DNA of 21,169 nt from Zoopage sp. CT-All (taxonomy: Eukaryota; Zoopagomycota; Zoopagomycetes; Zoopagales; Zoopagaceae): NCBI GenBank assembly GCA_004114245.1, contig QZWS01000155.1, positions 1 to 21,169 on the forward strand. The letters are read 5' to 3'. Below, piece after piece: positions 1-8,627 of the stretch. Within the stretch, counting starts at the first letter, position 1. Every line of letters begins with the position of its first letter. Under the pieces are notes generated by a model. It saw only the letters and a list, made by a program, of their open reading frames with translations, searched no databases and was not told the DNA's origin. The translations under genes were made by a program, and so were the position numbers.

Positions 1-442
1 AGAGAGAGCGGGATGGGGAGAGCAGCGACGAGCAGAGCTGAGGTGCCAGAGCGCGAGTGTGCCGGCCCGATTAGGTGATCGGCCATGTGGGGCAGCCACA
101 CGCGGCCGTAGCGGACGGCTGCCAGACGGCTGTCAGCCACCTGTCGCGGATCAAACTAGAGGGAGGGTTTTGGTGCATGAGAGGGGCAGGGTATTCCAGG
201 AACGGATATATGAAATGCCGGCATTCGCGACATGCAACGAACTGATTACCAAGCCACTTAAAGCGCACTTTATAGTCTTGGTGTTGCATCAACTGCCACA
301 CAACATTGTTCCCATCTCCCACCTCCCATGCCTGTCCCAGCTCTAGTCATTCGATAGGCATTTCCTGCTGACTGCCATTTTCGAGCGCCAGTGATGCAAC
401 CGTTGGTGCCATATGCAGTCCGGAAATGTCGGAATTGAACGT
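1..442. other. Gene-free left flank, downstream of the ATPase gene
   Basis: I see no convincing gene here. The first ~45 bases are purine-rich (AG/GGGAG-type). The short open frames crossing this stretch lack family resemblance and splice logic. It must contain the 3' untranslated part of the minus-strand ATPase gene that ends at 443. No canonical AATAAA on the minus strand was found close to that stop. Confidence 0.5.
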
Positions 443-3400
443 TACAGGCCAAACTAAAACAGTCAGCAGTTATACACTCGAGGCAATGCTACTCACACGT
501 GCGGTTGACCAGTATACGAAGGCTCGCGTAGCCAATTATAGCAATCCCAAATGCCAGCGGAATCAAGCAGTTGATGGGATTCAGGTTGGAGGCAGTGCCA
601 AATGCCACGTTCAGCGCCGGGATAAATACCAGTCCGGCTGCAAAGGCATACCCGGCAGTCAGTCCATAGAATGACTTGCGGTTCTGCACCATAAACTTGC
701 CAAACGGCAAACGGAAACGGGCCTTGCATGCAAACAAGTTGAACGACTGGCAGATGCAAAGTGCAAGGAAATAGATCGAGTTGGCCTGTGCCAGTGCCTC
801 TACTTGCCGCGCTGCGATCAGAGAACTGCCGTTGGAGAGAATGTAGGCAGGAGAAGAATGCTTGAAGTACGGGCTACCAGCCGTGGCTTGCATGGACCGT
901 GCGTCGCCGGGCGAGATGCCAAACTGATGCAGCACGACAAAGTATGCCGTGAGACAAGCTGCTGATTCAATCATGCCGATTTCCAAAAACGACCACGAGA
1001 GAAGCGATCCATCAATCAGCTCCTCGCCTTCCACATTGAATACGTCACGCCAGTAAGCAGACGAGCACACGTTGCCCCACCAGTGCTTGAACCAAGCGGA
1101 GCGAGTAGGCCTGATAGTATCGCCAGTTTCCGCATCAATCGATGCCACTAATTGACGGGCTTTGATGCGTTGCAGGCGAGCAATCGATGCAGGCGTCACT
1201 GGCTTGCGGGGAGGTAAGCACATAGTTGTACCCTTGGATTCAGGATTTTCCCAGGCATATGACATTGCGGCAAAGAGCTAGTCAATGGATAGTGCATCCT
1301 GCGCAAAAGAGGCTGCTCACCTCGAATCCCAGATCAATGGCAAGGACAAGCACCGTGGAGAGCGGAAGAGGGAGTGGCACAGCAACGAAAAGCAGCGTAG
1401 GCATTACCTCGGGCATGATGTTGGTCAGCGTGTAGCGGATGCAGGCCTTGAGGTTCCGGAAGATAAGTCGGCCCTCCTCGATGCCGCAAACAGTCGACGC
1501 AAAGTTATCATCGAGCAAGATCATGGCGGCCGCTTCTTTGGACACGTCTGACCCAGAATGGTTCATGGCGATTCCGAGATCGGCCTTCTTGAGAGCTATG
1601 GCAGTGACTAGTCAATCGAGGTCAGATGGGGACACAGGCCCACCTGGGCTATCGTTGACGCCATCTCCGGAACAACCGACAATGTGTCCCTGCGCCTGTG
1701 CGCGTTTGATGATGTCCAGCTTGTGCTTGGGAGATGTCCGTGCAAACACGACTTCATCGGTGGCAAGGATGCGCTCCCAATCATTGTCCGTGAGCTCGTC
1801 GATTGATTCACCGTGAACAACGACCGCGCCGAATTCATCTGGGAGCACCTCCGACTCGATGCATCCCAGTCGCTGGGCGGCTTGAGTGAGCGTCTCGCTG
1901 GTGATGATGTTGACCTTGCGGGCGATGGCCGTGGCGGTGAGCGGATGATCGCCTGTGATCATCATAACCTTGATTCCCGCCAATCGGCATTTGCCAATCG
2001 CTTCACGTACTCCATGCTTGGGCGGATCCTCAAGTGAGACAAGGCCAACGAAACAGAGCCTTCGGATAGGATAGTTGCGTTGCTCGAGATCGAATTTATA
2101 CTCGGCCGGGTACTGGCTTTCAGGCAGCAAGTACTGGGCAAACGCGAGTACACGATGGCCTTGGCCAGCCATAAAAGTGTAGGTGGCCAGGTACTGATCG
2201 TGGTGATCTTCAGTGAGAGGAACAGGCCCATCCTTGGTGAGAATGGCGCTGCAGATGCGTAGGACACGCTCTGGCGCGCCCTTGAGATAGAGCGTGTGCG
2301 GGCCATTAGCATGCGGCTTCTCGTGGATGGACATGTGCCACTTTGTCTCGGAATTGAATGGGATTTCAAACACCTTGGGACTAGCTTCCTGCATGGCATC
2401 GACGCCGGGATTTAGAGTGGCGGCAAAGCGCATCAGGCCAGACTCGGTGGCATCGCCCAGAAGCTTGCGCTGCAGAACCGGGACATCCGTGCGGTCGAAT
2501 TTAACACGAGAGCAAAGCGTGGCCATGTCGACAATATCCTGGACACCAGGAGCAGAACGCACCATGACAGCCTTCTCCGCATCTGCAGGCGCCGAGAGAA
2601 CATCGTGGCGCTGCAGGGCCGTCCAAATATAGGCCACAGTCATCTGGTTGCGGGTAAGCGTGCCAGTTTTATCGGTTGCAAGCATGGTGATGGCACCGAG
2701 GGTTTCAACGCCTTGCAGATTCTTGACGAGAACATTACGACGGGCCATGCGGTTGGCGGCGATAGTGAGAAGAACGGTCATGGTGGCCGGCAGGCCCTGC
2801 GGCACCCAGGCCACGAGAATGGCGATGGCGAAGGTAAAGTTGAAGATGAGGTTGGCGTCGTATACAAGCATGCCGTAAACGAAGAACGTGATCGCGCAGG
2901 TGATGGCGATGGCAGCAATAATCTTGACGAACTTGTCCACATCTACGGTGAGCGGGGACGGATTAGGTGCCTCGGACTGCGCCAGGCCGGCGATCTGGCC
3001 AATCATGGTGTGATTGCCAGCGCGGATAACGACGCCGTAGCCCTCGCCCGAGGTTACCAGCGTGCCGCTGAAGGCGAGGTTGGTCGCTTCGAGGGGCCTG
3101 TGGAATGAATTCGAAATGGAGCGCATCTGTGGGTCCGATTCACCCGTCAGCGCCGAATTATCCACGCGCATCTCGGTGGCCGAGAAGAGATAGGCATCGG
3201 CTGGAACCTTATCGCCCATTCGAAGGAAGATGACATCGCCAGGAACGAGTTCGGCGGCGGGAATCTGACGCATGCGGGATTCGCGAATCACCATGCATGT
3301 TGCAGGAATCAGGCTCTAATGGAAACATCAGCAACATCGGACAGACTGTCTGCGTCCTGTACCAGGAATGAGTTGAGTATCGACGCCGTCTTTTGGACCT

Positions 3401-3987
3401 GGTAGAATTCGATGAATGCATTGATAAAGGCCACTCCAATGAGAATAGCACCAAGGTACACCTAAGCACGTGAATCAGCATAACCAGGAAATATGTAAAG
3501 TGTGCTTAACATTCGAAGCATCATTTGACGGATCAATCGCGTACAGCACGTACACCAGCACACCGGCAGTGATAAGCAGTATGGAGAAGAAAGAGAGCAG
3601 GAAATCGAAGTAGCGGAGCCACCAGGAACGACGCTTGGGGGGCGCAAGGGCGTTTGGGCCATACCGCGCGAGCCGAGCGGACGCGTCCGCATCGGTGACG
3701 CCATATGAGTTTTCCGGACGATCAAGTTCAAAGGAGGTTGTGTATCGCTTCATGATGGCGTCTTCAGGCAACAGGTGATCGTCGATGTCGTCCGAGGAGC
3801 GGGCGTGGTCGGTGCCTGGAGTGTAGCCAGCACTTGAGGTGCGCTCCGGAACGACCGTGCTGTAGCGGCTCAGGGCCCTTCCAAGCTTCGTCTTGGCAGT
3901 GCTGCGGGACCACGCCGATGTGGAGGTTGCGTGCAGGGAGATTGCGGTCATCGATGTCAGATACGGGTCTGTTGGCAGACCGTGCAC
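443..3987 (-). CDS. P-type cation ATPase, type IIC (Na,K-ATPase alpha-like), six exons
   Basis: Predicted membrane pump that couples ATP hydrolysis to alkali-cation transport. Exons on the minus strand are 3987-3511, 3461-3363, 3315-1644, 1595-1321, 1277-497 and 453-443, giving 1104 residues. Introns are 43-49 nt with GT..AG ends. Seen motifs are TGES (249-252), the phosphorylation motif DKTGTLT (Asp407), KGAPERV, TGDHP, and GDGVNDSP joined to [11 protein letters not shown] across intron 3. The Na,K-ATPase-type hairpin IPLPL-like/IDLG region lies near residues 808-841, and a C-terminal multi-helix membrane domain follows. The N-terminal ~80 residues are Ser/Thr/Arg-rich and probably cytosolic. 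Met13 (3951) is an alternative start. Cation-site residues deviate from animal pumps: VPQGLP instead of VPEGLL (Gln365), Ile809 at the Asn776 position and Glu841 at the Asp808 position. The last exon encodes only three residues plus stop. Family IIC is clear; the transported ion (Na+, K+ or H+) is not. It could belong to the fungal ACU-type uptake pumps. Confidence 0.9.
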
Positions 3988-4634
3988 GCTTTTTGACAGG
4001 TAAGGCTACCTGTATTGCTGAGGGGTGCTGATGAAGTGGCAGCTGACAATGAGCTGACAAAGATACTCAATGCATAGCTGTGTCCCCCCTTGCAAACCTG
4101 AATCTGAGTCCTTCTGTGCATGCCGTAGTGTGCTGGAACTGCCACTATAGTAATGGCACATCTAAGATCTCACTCGACCCACTAATTTTCACTTAATCCA
4201 CTGCAACACATTGTATTCCATTGCCATACCTTCCACAGACCAATCATTCTGGAATAAAGATGAAATGCACTCCAATTATCTGCAGCAAATTGGACAAATT
4301 AAGAGGCTGTGGATTGTAATGATACACAAGATCAGCCAAGGGCAGACCTGAGGACTATGAGAGTACTGGGAAGTAATCAAAGGTTGTGCTATTGTTAGGT
4401 TTGCAAGAAAAAAGGCAAACCCCTGACAGACTAATTTCTTATTGCCATGACTAGCACCATTGCCTCAGTCAATCCCACTAGCATTTACATGCCAGACATA
4501 ATGAGCTACATTAATTGATAAAATATGCTTGCTTCATTTGGATATCTTATGGCCGAGTTGGCCACTAACCAGATCCAAGCATCTGAGCTACAACAGCGTA
4601 GACCATCTTGACAGCAAATTTCATTCTCCGTACA
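3988..4634. other. Intergenic region between the zinc-finger and ATPase genes
   Basis: About 650 bases, AT-richer than the flanking genes. It holds the ATPase promoter at the low-coordinate end and the 3' untranslated part of the minus-strand zinc-finger gene at the high end. Apart from the inverted repeat at 3996-4013 and a near-perfect short direct repeat (AGCTGACAA twice around 4039-4061), I see no gene, tRNA or recognisable element. Confidence 0.5.
3996..4013. repeat. Perfect 7-bp inverted repeat just upstream of the ATPase start
   Basis: ACAGGTA and TACCTGT flank a 4-base spacer (AGGC). The element lies 9-26 bases upstream of the first ATG of the minus-strand ATPase gene, so it would fall in the 5' leader or core promoter. 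It could fold as a small RNA hairpin or be a dimeric protein site. The arms also resemble splice donor sequence, so a 5'-leader intron is not excluded. Confidence 0.5.
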
Positions 4635-5777
4635 TCATTTGCTAGGCAATGGGAACAGAAGGGGGATTAATTGGTCCCAGTGCTGATTTGTGGCATGATG
4701 ATTAGCAGCATTTGAATATGTAAAGTCCACTCCGCAGTCATTGCAGTGGGCCATTTTCTTGCAACCCATGCGAGGATGGCTAATCTGGTAATGATTTGGA
4801 GCTTGACTAAGCTTCATGGTCTCACCGCAATGCTCGCATGTGATTACTTGATTCCCAAAAGCAAGTATACCCTGTTTCTGCTGCTCTGTGAACTCATTTT
4901 TGATCCTGTCTCGGCGCTCCTTTCTTATACGACTAGCCCTGTGTGGCACAGCCATTTCTATCCTGATACTTGGGGGATTAAATTTGTCCCAGTGCGTATT
5001 TGAGAGATGGTGCACATCAGCAGCTGTTTGTCGAAATTTTATTCCACAGCCGTTGCAACGGGCCAATTTCTTGCAAACCATGCCAGGATGCTTTTTCTGG
5101 TAATGCTGTAAAGTTTGACTAAGCTTCATGGCCTCACCGCAATGCTCGCATACGATTTCTTCCTCTGCGAAAGCAAGCATATCCTGTATCTTCTGCCCCG
5201 AGAAACTTTTGATCTTTTCTCGGCGCTCTTTTTTACTAACATTCGACTTATTCTTCTTACGAGGCATTGAGCTCCTTTTGGAAATACCTTTCAGGGCTTG
5301 GCTGGAGATTTTGGGCGACGCGGCTTGTGGTTTCCTTCTGAGGGAGATGGCTCTATATGGCTGGCTTGCTTGTTCTGGTGCATGTAGTAGCGCTGGGTCT
5401 ACTGGCTGTGAATTGCTGGTCTGGGCTGGAGTAGAGTCTTGGGTCACTGGTGAACTCCAAAGGGCATCATTGGGATGAGTTATTTGCTGCAACACGACAG
5501 CTTGATGTGCTGAATTGTCAGGCTGGAGTGCGCTGTAAGGATGGAAATGTCCATTTCCAAGGCCTTGGTGCATTGGTGGCACAGTTGGGTATTGAGTGAT
5601 TTGCTGCAGGACAGTAACTTGATGTGGTGGAGAGTTAGGCTGGTGTGTGCCGTAAGAATGTGAGTGTCTATTACCAAGGACTTGGTGCATTGGTGGCATA
5701 TTCGGGATTTGAATGGGGAAACTGGGATACAGTTGGGAAGTGCGTTGCATGGGAATGGCACCCGGCGGTGAAGCCAT
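4635..5777 (-). CDS. C2H2-type zinc-finger protein with two internal duplications
   Basis: Unrecognised nucleic-acid-binding protein of 380 residues, with no intron needed. The start at 5777 is the first in-frame ATG and has a GCCATGG context; the open frame upstream lacks an ATG. Residues 28-105 are Gln/His/Pro-rich and consist of two 39-residue units (PPMHQ..LGN...VLQQIT). Residues 147-190 are basic (KKNK, KKERREK), a likely nuclear localisation region. The C-terminal half is two 104-residue units. Each has a basic RKERR-like helix followed by two fingers: Cys210/Cys213/His225/His230, Cys241/Cys244/His256-257/His262, then the same pattern at 314/317/329/334 and 345/348/360-361/366. Spacing is C-x2-C-x11-12-H-x4-5-H. 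A role as transcription factor or as a domesticated transposon-derived DNA-binding protein is inference. The gene is divergent from the isochorismatase gene. Confidence 0.75.
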   Translation of the reverse strand: MASPPGAIPMQRTSQLYPSFPIQIPNMPPMHQVLGNRHSHSYGTHQPNSPPHQVTVLQQITQYPTVPPMHQGLGNGHFHPYSALQPDNSAHQAVVLQQITHPNDALWSSPVTQDSTPAQTSNSQPVDPALLHAPEQASQPYRAISLRRKPQAASPKISSQALKGISKRSSMPRKKNKSNVSKKERREKIKSFSGQKIQDMLAFAEEEIVCEHCGEAMKLSQTLQHYQKKHPGMVCKKLARCNGCGIKFRQTAADVHHLSNTHWDKFNPPSIRIEMAVPHRASRIRKERRDRIKNEFTEQQKQGILAFGNQVITCEHCGETMKLSQAPNHYQISHPRMGCKKMAHCNDCGVDFTYSNAANHHATNQHWDQLIPLLFPLPSK

Positions 5778-5840
5778 GGCATACTTAGCGAGCTCGTCTC
5801 TGCTGAAAGATGGCAGAAACTTTGACCAAGTTACGCCGCG

Positions 5841-5872
5841 GCCAGTGGGTGAGGAGGCCAGTGGGTGAGGAG
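5841..5872. repeat. Perfect tandem duplication of 16 bp in a divergent promoter
   Basis: Two adjacent copies of GCCAGTGGGTGAGGAG (5841-5856 and 5857-5872), followed by a diverged third start (GCCGGTGG). It lies between the start of the minus-strand zinc-finger gene (5777) and the plus-strand isochorismatase gene (6066). It could be a duplicated regulatory site or simple slippage. Confidence 0.7.
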
Positions 5873-6065
5873 GCCGGTGGATTGGCAACAGGTTGCCCTA
5901 GATCAGAGCTGGAGCTTGCTTCAACGGCTACGCCTTTATCCGAAACAGCGGCAAATAGCATGATGCATATTGCACGGCGGAGGGTCATTATTCCGTTGGA
6001 GGTTTCTGATGCTGTGGCGGATGAGTGAAAAAAGGTCACGTGGTGCAGGCAGCAATCGCGAGACC

Positions 6066-6716
6066 ATGTCGCTGCATCTCGTTCGCAGACTCCCCGTGCT
6101 ACCGGCGCCGGGCACAGCCCTCTTTCTTTGCGACATCCAATCGCGCTTTGCGCCGCTCATTCACCAGTTCCCGGCCGTTGTGCAGACCGCGCGAAAGCTC
6201 ATCCGCGGCGCGGCAGTCCTCGATCTCCCGGTGATCGTCACCGAACAGAACCCGCGTGCGCTAGGCCACACCGTTGATGAGCTCGAGGAGGAATTGAGAG
6301 CCGTTGGGAGGACTTTTCGCGCGAACAAGATGAAGTTTAGCATGTGGACGCACGAGGTGCGTGCTGCAGCACTGAATCCCGCTGAAAAGGTGGGCATGGC
6401 GGGCGGAATCACCTCAGCGGTGCTCTTCGGGATCGAATCGCATGTCTGTGTCTTGCAGACATGCTTGGACCTGCTTGCAGACGGCATTGCGGTGCATGTG
6501 GTTGCAGACGGGGTGTCGTCGATGAATGCGTGGGAGATTGAGGTTGCGCTGACACGGATGCGCGATGCCGGCGCGGTTGTCACGACGTCGGATTCCGTGC
6601 TGTTCCAAATGATGGGTACTGCCGAGCATGCAAAGTTCCGCGAGGTGTCGCAGCTGGTGAAGGCGTTTTCGGAAAGCACGCGAGAGAACGAGCTCATGGT
6701 GCGCTCGCGGATGTGA
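6066..6716 (+). CDS. Isochorismatase-like cysteine hydrolase (ISOC1/2, YcaC-type)
   Basis: Single-exon gene of 216 residues, the usual size for the isochorismatase-domain-containing ISOC2 family. These are Rossmann-like alpha/beta hydrolases whose natural substrate is mostly unknown. The family catalytic triad can be read: Asp23 in ALFLCDIQ, a lysine in NKMKFSM (Lys90, or Lys88) and the nucleophile Cys128 in GIESHVCVLQT. The motif HVVADGVSS follows at 144-152, as expected for the fold. The start at 6066 is chosen because family proteins begin about 15 residues before the first beta strand and the context is ACCATGT. An upstream in-frame ATG at 5970 would add 32 residues unlike the family. The N terminus (MSLHLVRRLPVL) is mildly basic, so mitochondrial import is possible but not shown. 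Confidence 0.9.
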   Translation: MSLHLVRRLPVLPAPGTALFLCDIQSRFAPLIHQFPAVVQTARKLIRGAAVLDLPVIVTEQNPRALGHTVDELEEELRAVGRTFRANKMKFSMWTHEVRAAALNPAEKVGMAGGITSAVLFGIESHVCVLQTCLDLLADGIAVHVVADGVSSMNAWEIEVALTRMRDAGAVVTTSDSVLFQMMGTAEHAKFREVSQLVKAFSESTRENELMVRSRM

Positions 6717-7162
6717 CATGGTCTGGAGCAGAGCGGTATCCAGCGATGTTGGATACAGCAGTGATACATATGCTGGAGAGTGCTGCATCGGGCGCGCCGG
6801 GACAGCAGCATGAGACGGCCAACGCCTTGTTTTGCTGCTATGCAACGTAGTCCTCTTCCTAGGCGCCGCCCACATGTTGTCAGCCAGCATGCATCCGATT
6901 AATCAAGTGGCTGAGCCCGTCCTGTCGGAGAGAGAGAATATGGCATGCATTGAGCCTTGACTTCAACGCAAGCAACATACTAGTACTGGTCCTATTATTC
7001 GGCTAGGTTAAGAGTGTCCGCCCCGGGCCTGGGTTAAAAAACCCCCCGTTCCAATGAGGGAAAAACCGTGGCTCCGCCCGTCCTGTCGGGAATCGCGGTC
7101 GAAACCTCTCGATCGGTGAAAACACTCGGCTCCTCAGACAACCGACGCCAATCATCTCCACC
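6717..7162. other. Intergenic region with the LSC2 promoter
   Basis: No gene seen. The stretch contains a 14-base direct repeat (GCCCGTCCTGTCGG near 6915 and near 7077) and a small palindrome, GGGTTAAAAAACCC, at 7031-7044. These lie 119-248 bases upstream of the succinyl-CoA ligase start and are candidate promoter elements. I recognise no specific factor site. Confidence 0.5.
7031..7044. promoter_or_regulatory. Palindromic AT-centred motif upstream of succinyl-CoA ligase
   Basis: GGGTT and AACCC arms surround AAAA, about 120 bases before the ATG at 7163. The position suits a regulatory site. No assignment to a known factor is made. Confidence 0.25.
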
Positions 7163-8491
7163 ATGCTCCGCTCTGTCGCACGCCGCGTCACCGCCGGCCT
7201 GATTCACCGCCGCGCCGCCCCCATCCCCAGCCCCGCCATCCTGCATCACCAGCAGCGCCGGCATCTCTCCCTGCACGAGTACCTCTCGGTCGCCCAGCTC
7301 CAGTCCTACGGCATCAAGACCCCGCGCGGCGCGCCCGCGAGTTCCGCCGATGAGGCATTCGCCGTCGCCGAGCAATTGGGTGGCCAGGACATTGTGGTGA
7401 AGGCGCAGGTGCTCGCTGGCGGCCGCGGCAAGGGGAAGTTCGATAGTGGGCTGCAGGGCGGCGTCAAGCTTGTCCCGAGCGCTGCCGAGGCACGCGTGTA
7501 CGCCGAAAAGATGATCGGCCACAGGCTCTTTACCAAGCAAACCGGGGCTGCGGGGAAGCCGTGCCATGTGGTGTACGTCGTGGAGAGGAAATACGCGCGA
7601 CACGAGTATTATTTCGCCGTGCTGCTCGATCGCGCCACCGGCGGCCCCATGCTGGTGGCATCCGCGCAGGGCGGCATGGACATCGAGGCCGTCGCACACG
7701 ACAACCCCAATGCCATTCTCACGGTCCCAGTGGATATTAACAAGGGGCTGGATGCCGCAACGTGCACAGATTTGGCCAAGCGGCTGGGCTTCTCCCCGCA
7801 GTGCATCGAGCCCGCTGCGGATACCATGCAACGACTTTACAAGATGTTCTGCGAGAAGGACGCCACCCTGGTGGAGATCAACCCGCTGTCCGAGACGGCG
7901 GATCACCAGGTGCTGTGCATGGATGCCAAGGTGAATTTCGACGACAACGCCGCTTTTCGCCAAAAAGACGTATTTGCGCTGCGTGACCCGTCCCAAGAGG
8001 ACCCGCGCGAGGTGCAGGCTGCTGAGCACGATCTAAACTACATTGGGCTGGACGGCACCATTGGCTGCCTCGTGAACGGCGCCGGGCTGGCCATGGCCAC
8101 CATGGACATCATCAAGCTGCACGGCGCCGAGCCCGCCAACTTCCTCGACGTAGGCGGTGGCGCCACCGCGCACCAGGTCGCCGAGGCCTTCAAGCTCATC
8201 TCGGCTGACCCCAACGTCAACGCCATCCTGGTCAACATCTTTGGCGGCATCATGCGATGCGATGTCATCGCGCAGGGGATCATCGCCGCGGTGAATCAGC
8301 TCGGGCTGCAGCTGCCGCTCATCGTGCGCCTACAAGGCACCGAGGTGGAGGCCGCCAAGCAGCTGATCGCCGAGTCGGGCCTGCGAATTATCAGCTGCGA
8401 TGACCTGGACATGGCCGCGAAAAAGGTCGTGAGTCTGAGCCAAATTGTGGACATGGCGCGCAAGTCGGACGTCAAGATTTCGTTTACTTGA
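7163..8491 (+). CDS. LSC2: Succinyl-CoA ligase (ADP/GDP-forming) beta subunit, mitochondrial
   Basis: Beta subunit of the TCA-cycle enzyme that interconverts succinyl-CoA and succinate with formation of a nucleoside triphosphate. It works in the mitochondrial matrix with an alpha subunit not found here. The protein is 442 residues from one uninterrupted exon. Residues 1-37 are Arg/Ala/His-rich with no acidic residue, a typical presequence. The mature protein probably begins near the LSLHEYLS segment (36-43), which starts the conserved ATP-grasp region. Family signatures seen are GGRGKGKF (86-93), SGLQGGV (95-101), the NFLDVGGGA block near 326-334 and [10 protein letters not shown] near 358-367 in the C-terminal ligase domain. 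Length matches fungal LSC2. Nucleotide specificity (ATP or GTP) cannot be judged by eye. A poly(A) signal lies 39 bases after the stop. Confidence 0.96.
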   Translation: MLRSVARRVTAGLIHRRAAPIPSPAILHHQQRRHLSLHEYLSVAQLQSYGIKTPRGAPASSADEAFAVAEQLGGQDIVVKAQVLAGGRGKGKFDSGLQGGVKLVPSAAEARVYAEKMIGHRLFTKQTGAAGKPCHVVYVVERKYARHEYYFAVLLDRATGGPMLVASAQGGMDIEAVAHDNPNAILTVPVDINKGLDAATCTDLAKRLGFSPQCIEPAADTMQRLYKMFCEKDATLVEINPLSETADHQVLCMDAKVNFDDNAAFRQKDVFALRDPSQEDPREVQAAEHDLNYIGLDGTIGCLVNGAGLAMATMDIIKLHGAEPANFLDVGGGATAHQVAEAFKLISADPNVNAILVNIFGGIMRCDVIAQGIIAAVNQLGLQLPLIVRLQGTEVEAAKQLIAESGLRIISCDDLDMAAKKVVSLSQIVDMARKSDVKISFT

Positions 8492-8529
8492 GCGAGACGC
8501 GGAGCAGTGCTGCTGAAGTCGGGCTTGGC

Positions 8530-8535
8530 AATAAA
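8530..8535 (+). terminator. Canonical AATAAA poly(A) signal after LSC2
   Basis: AATAAA occurs 39 bases downstream of the succinyl-CoA ligase stop and about 93 bases before the next ATG on the same strand. This placement fits 3'-end formation between two closely spaced genes. Confidence 0.6.
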
Positions 8536-8627
8536 TTCAAGGTCATTATCTGCTGAACGAGCGTCACTCTGCTGACTGTTTGCATGCGAACAAAAGAAAA
8601 AAGTCAACTGGTTCAGCCGTTGACACG

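Noticed and set aside
59-674. Overlapping short frames in the left flank on both strands
   Set aside because: They lack domains and conserved starts, and those past 443 are antisense shadows of the ATPase C-terminal exon.
5785-6039. Minus-strand frame with a hydrophobic start (LRRAICIMLFAAV), signal-peptide-like
   Set aside because: It overlaps the leader of the isochorismatase gene, cannot be spliced sensibly into the zinc-finger gene and carries no domain.
6161-6890. Minus-strand frames antisense to the isochorismatase gene
   Set aside because: Shadow frames with Ser/Arg/Cys-rich random composition opposite a clear catalytic-triad enzyme.
7034-8029. Long minus-strand frame antisense to succinyl-CoA ligase
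   Set aside because: A codon-bias shadow of a GC-rich gene; its translation has no recognisable domain and the plus-strand protein is certain.
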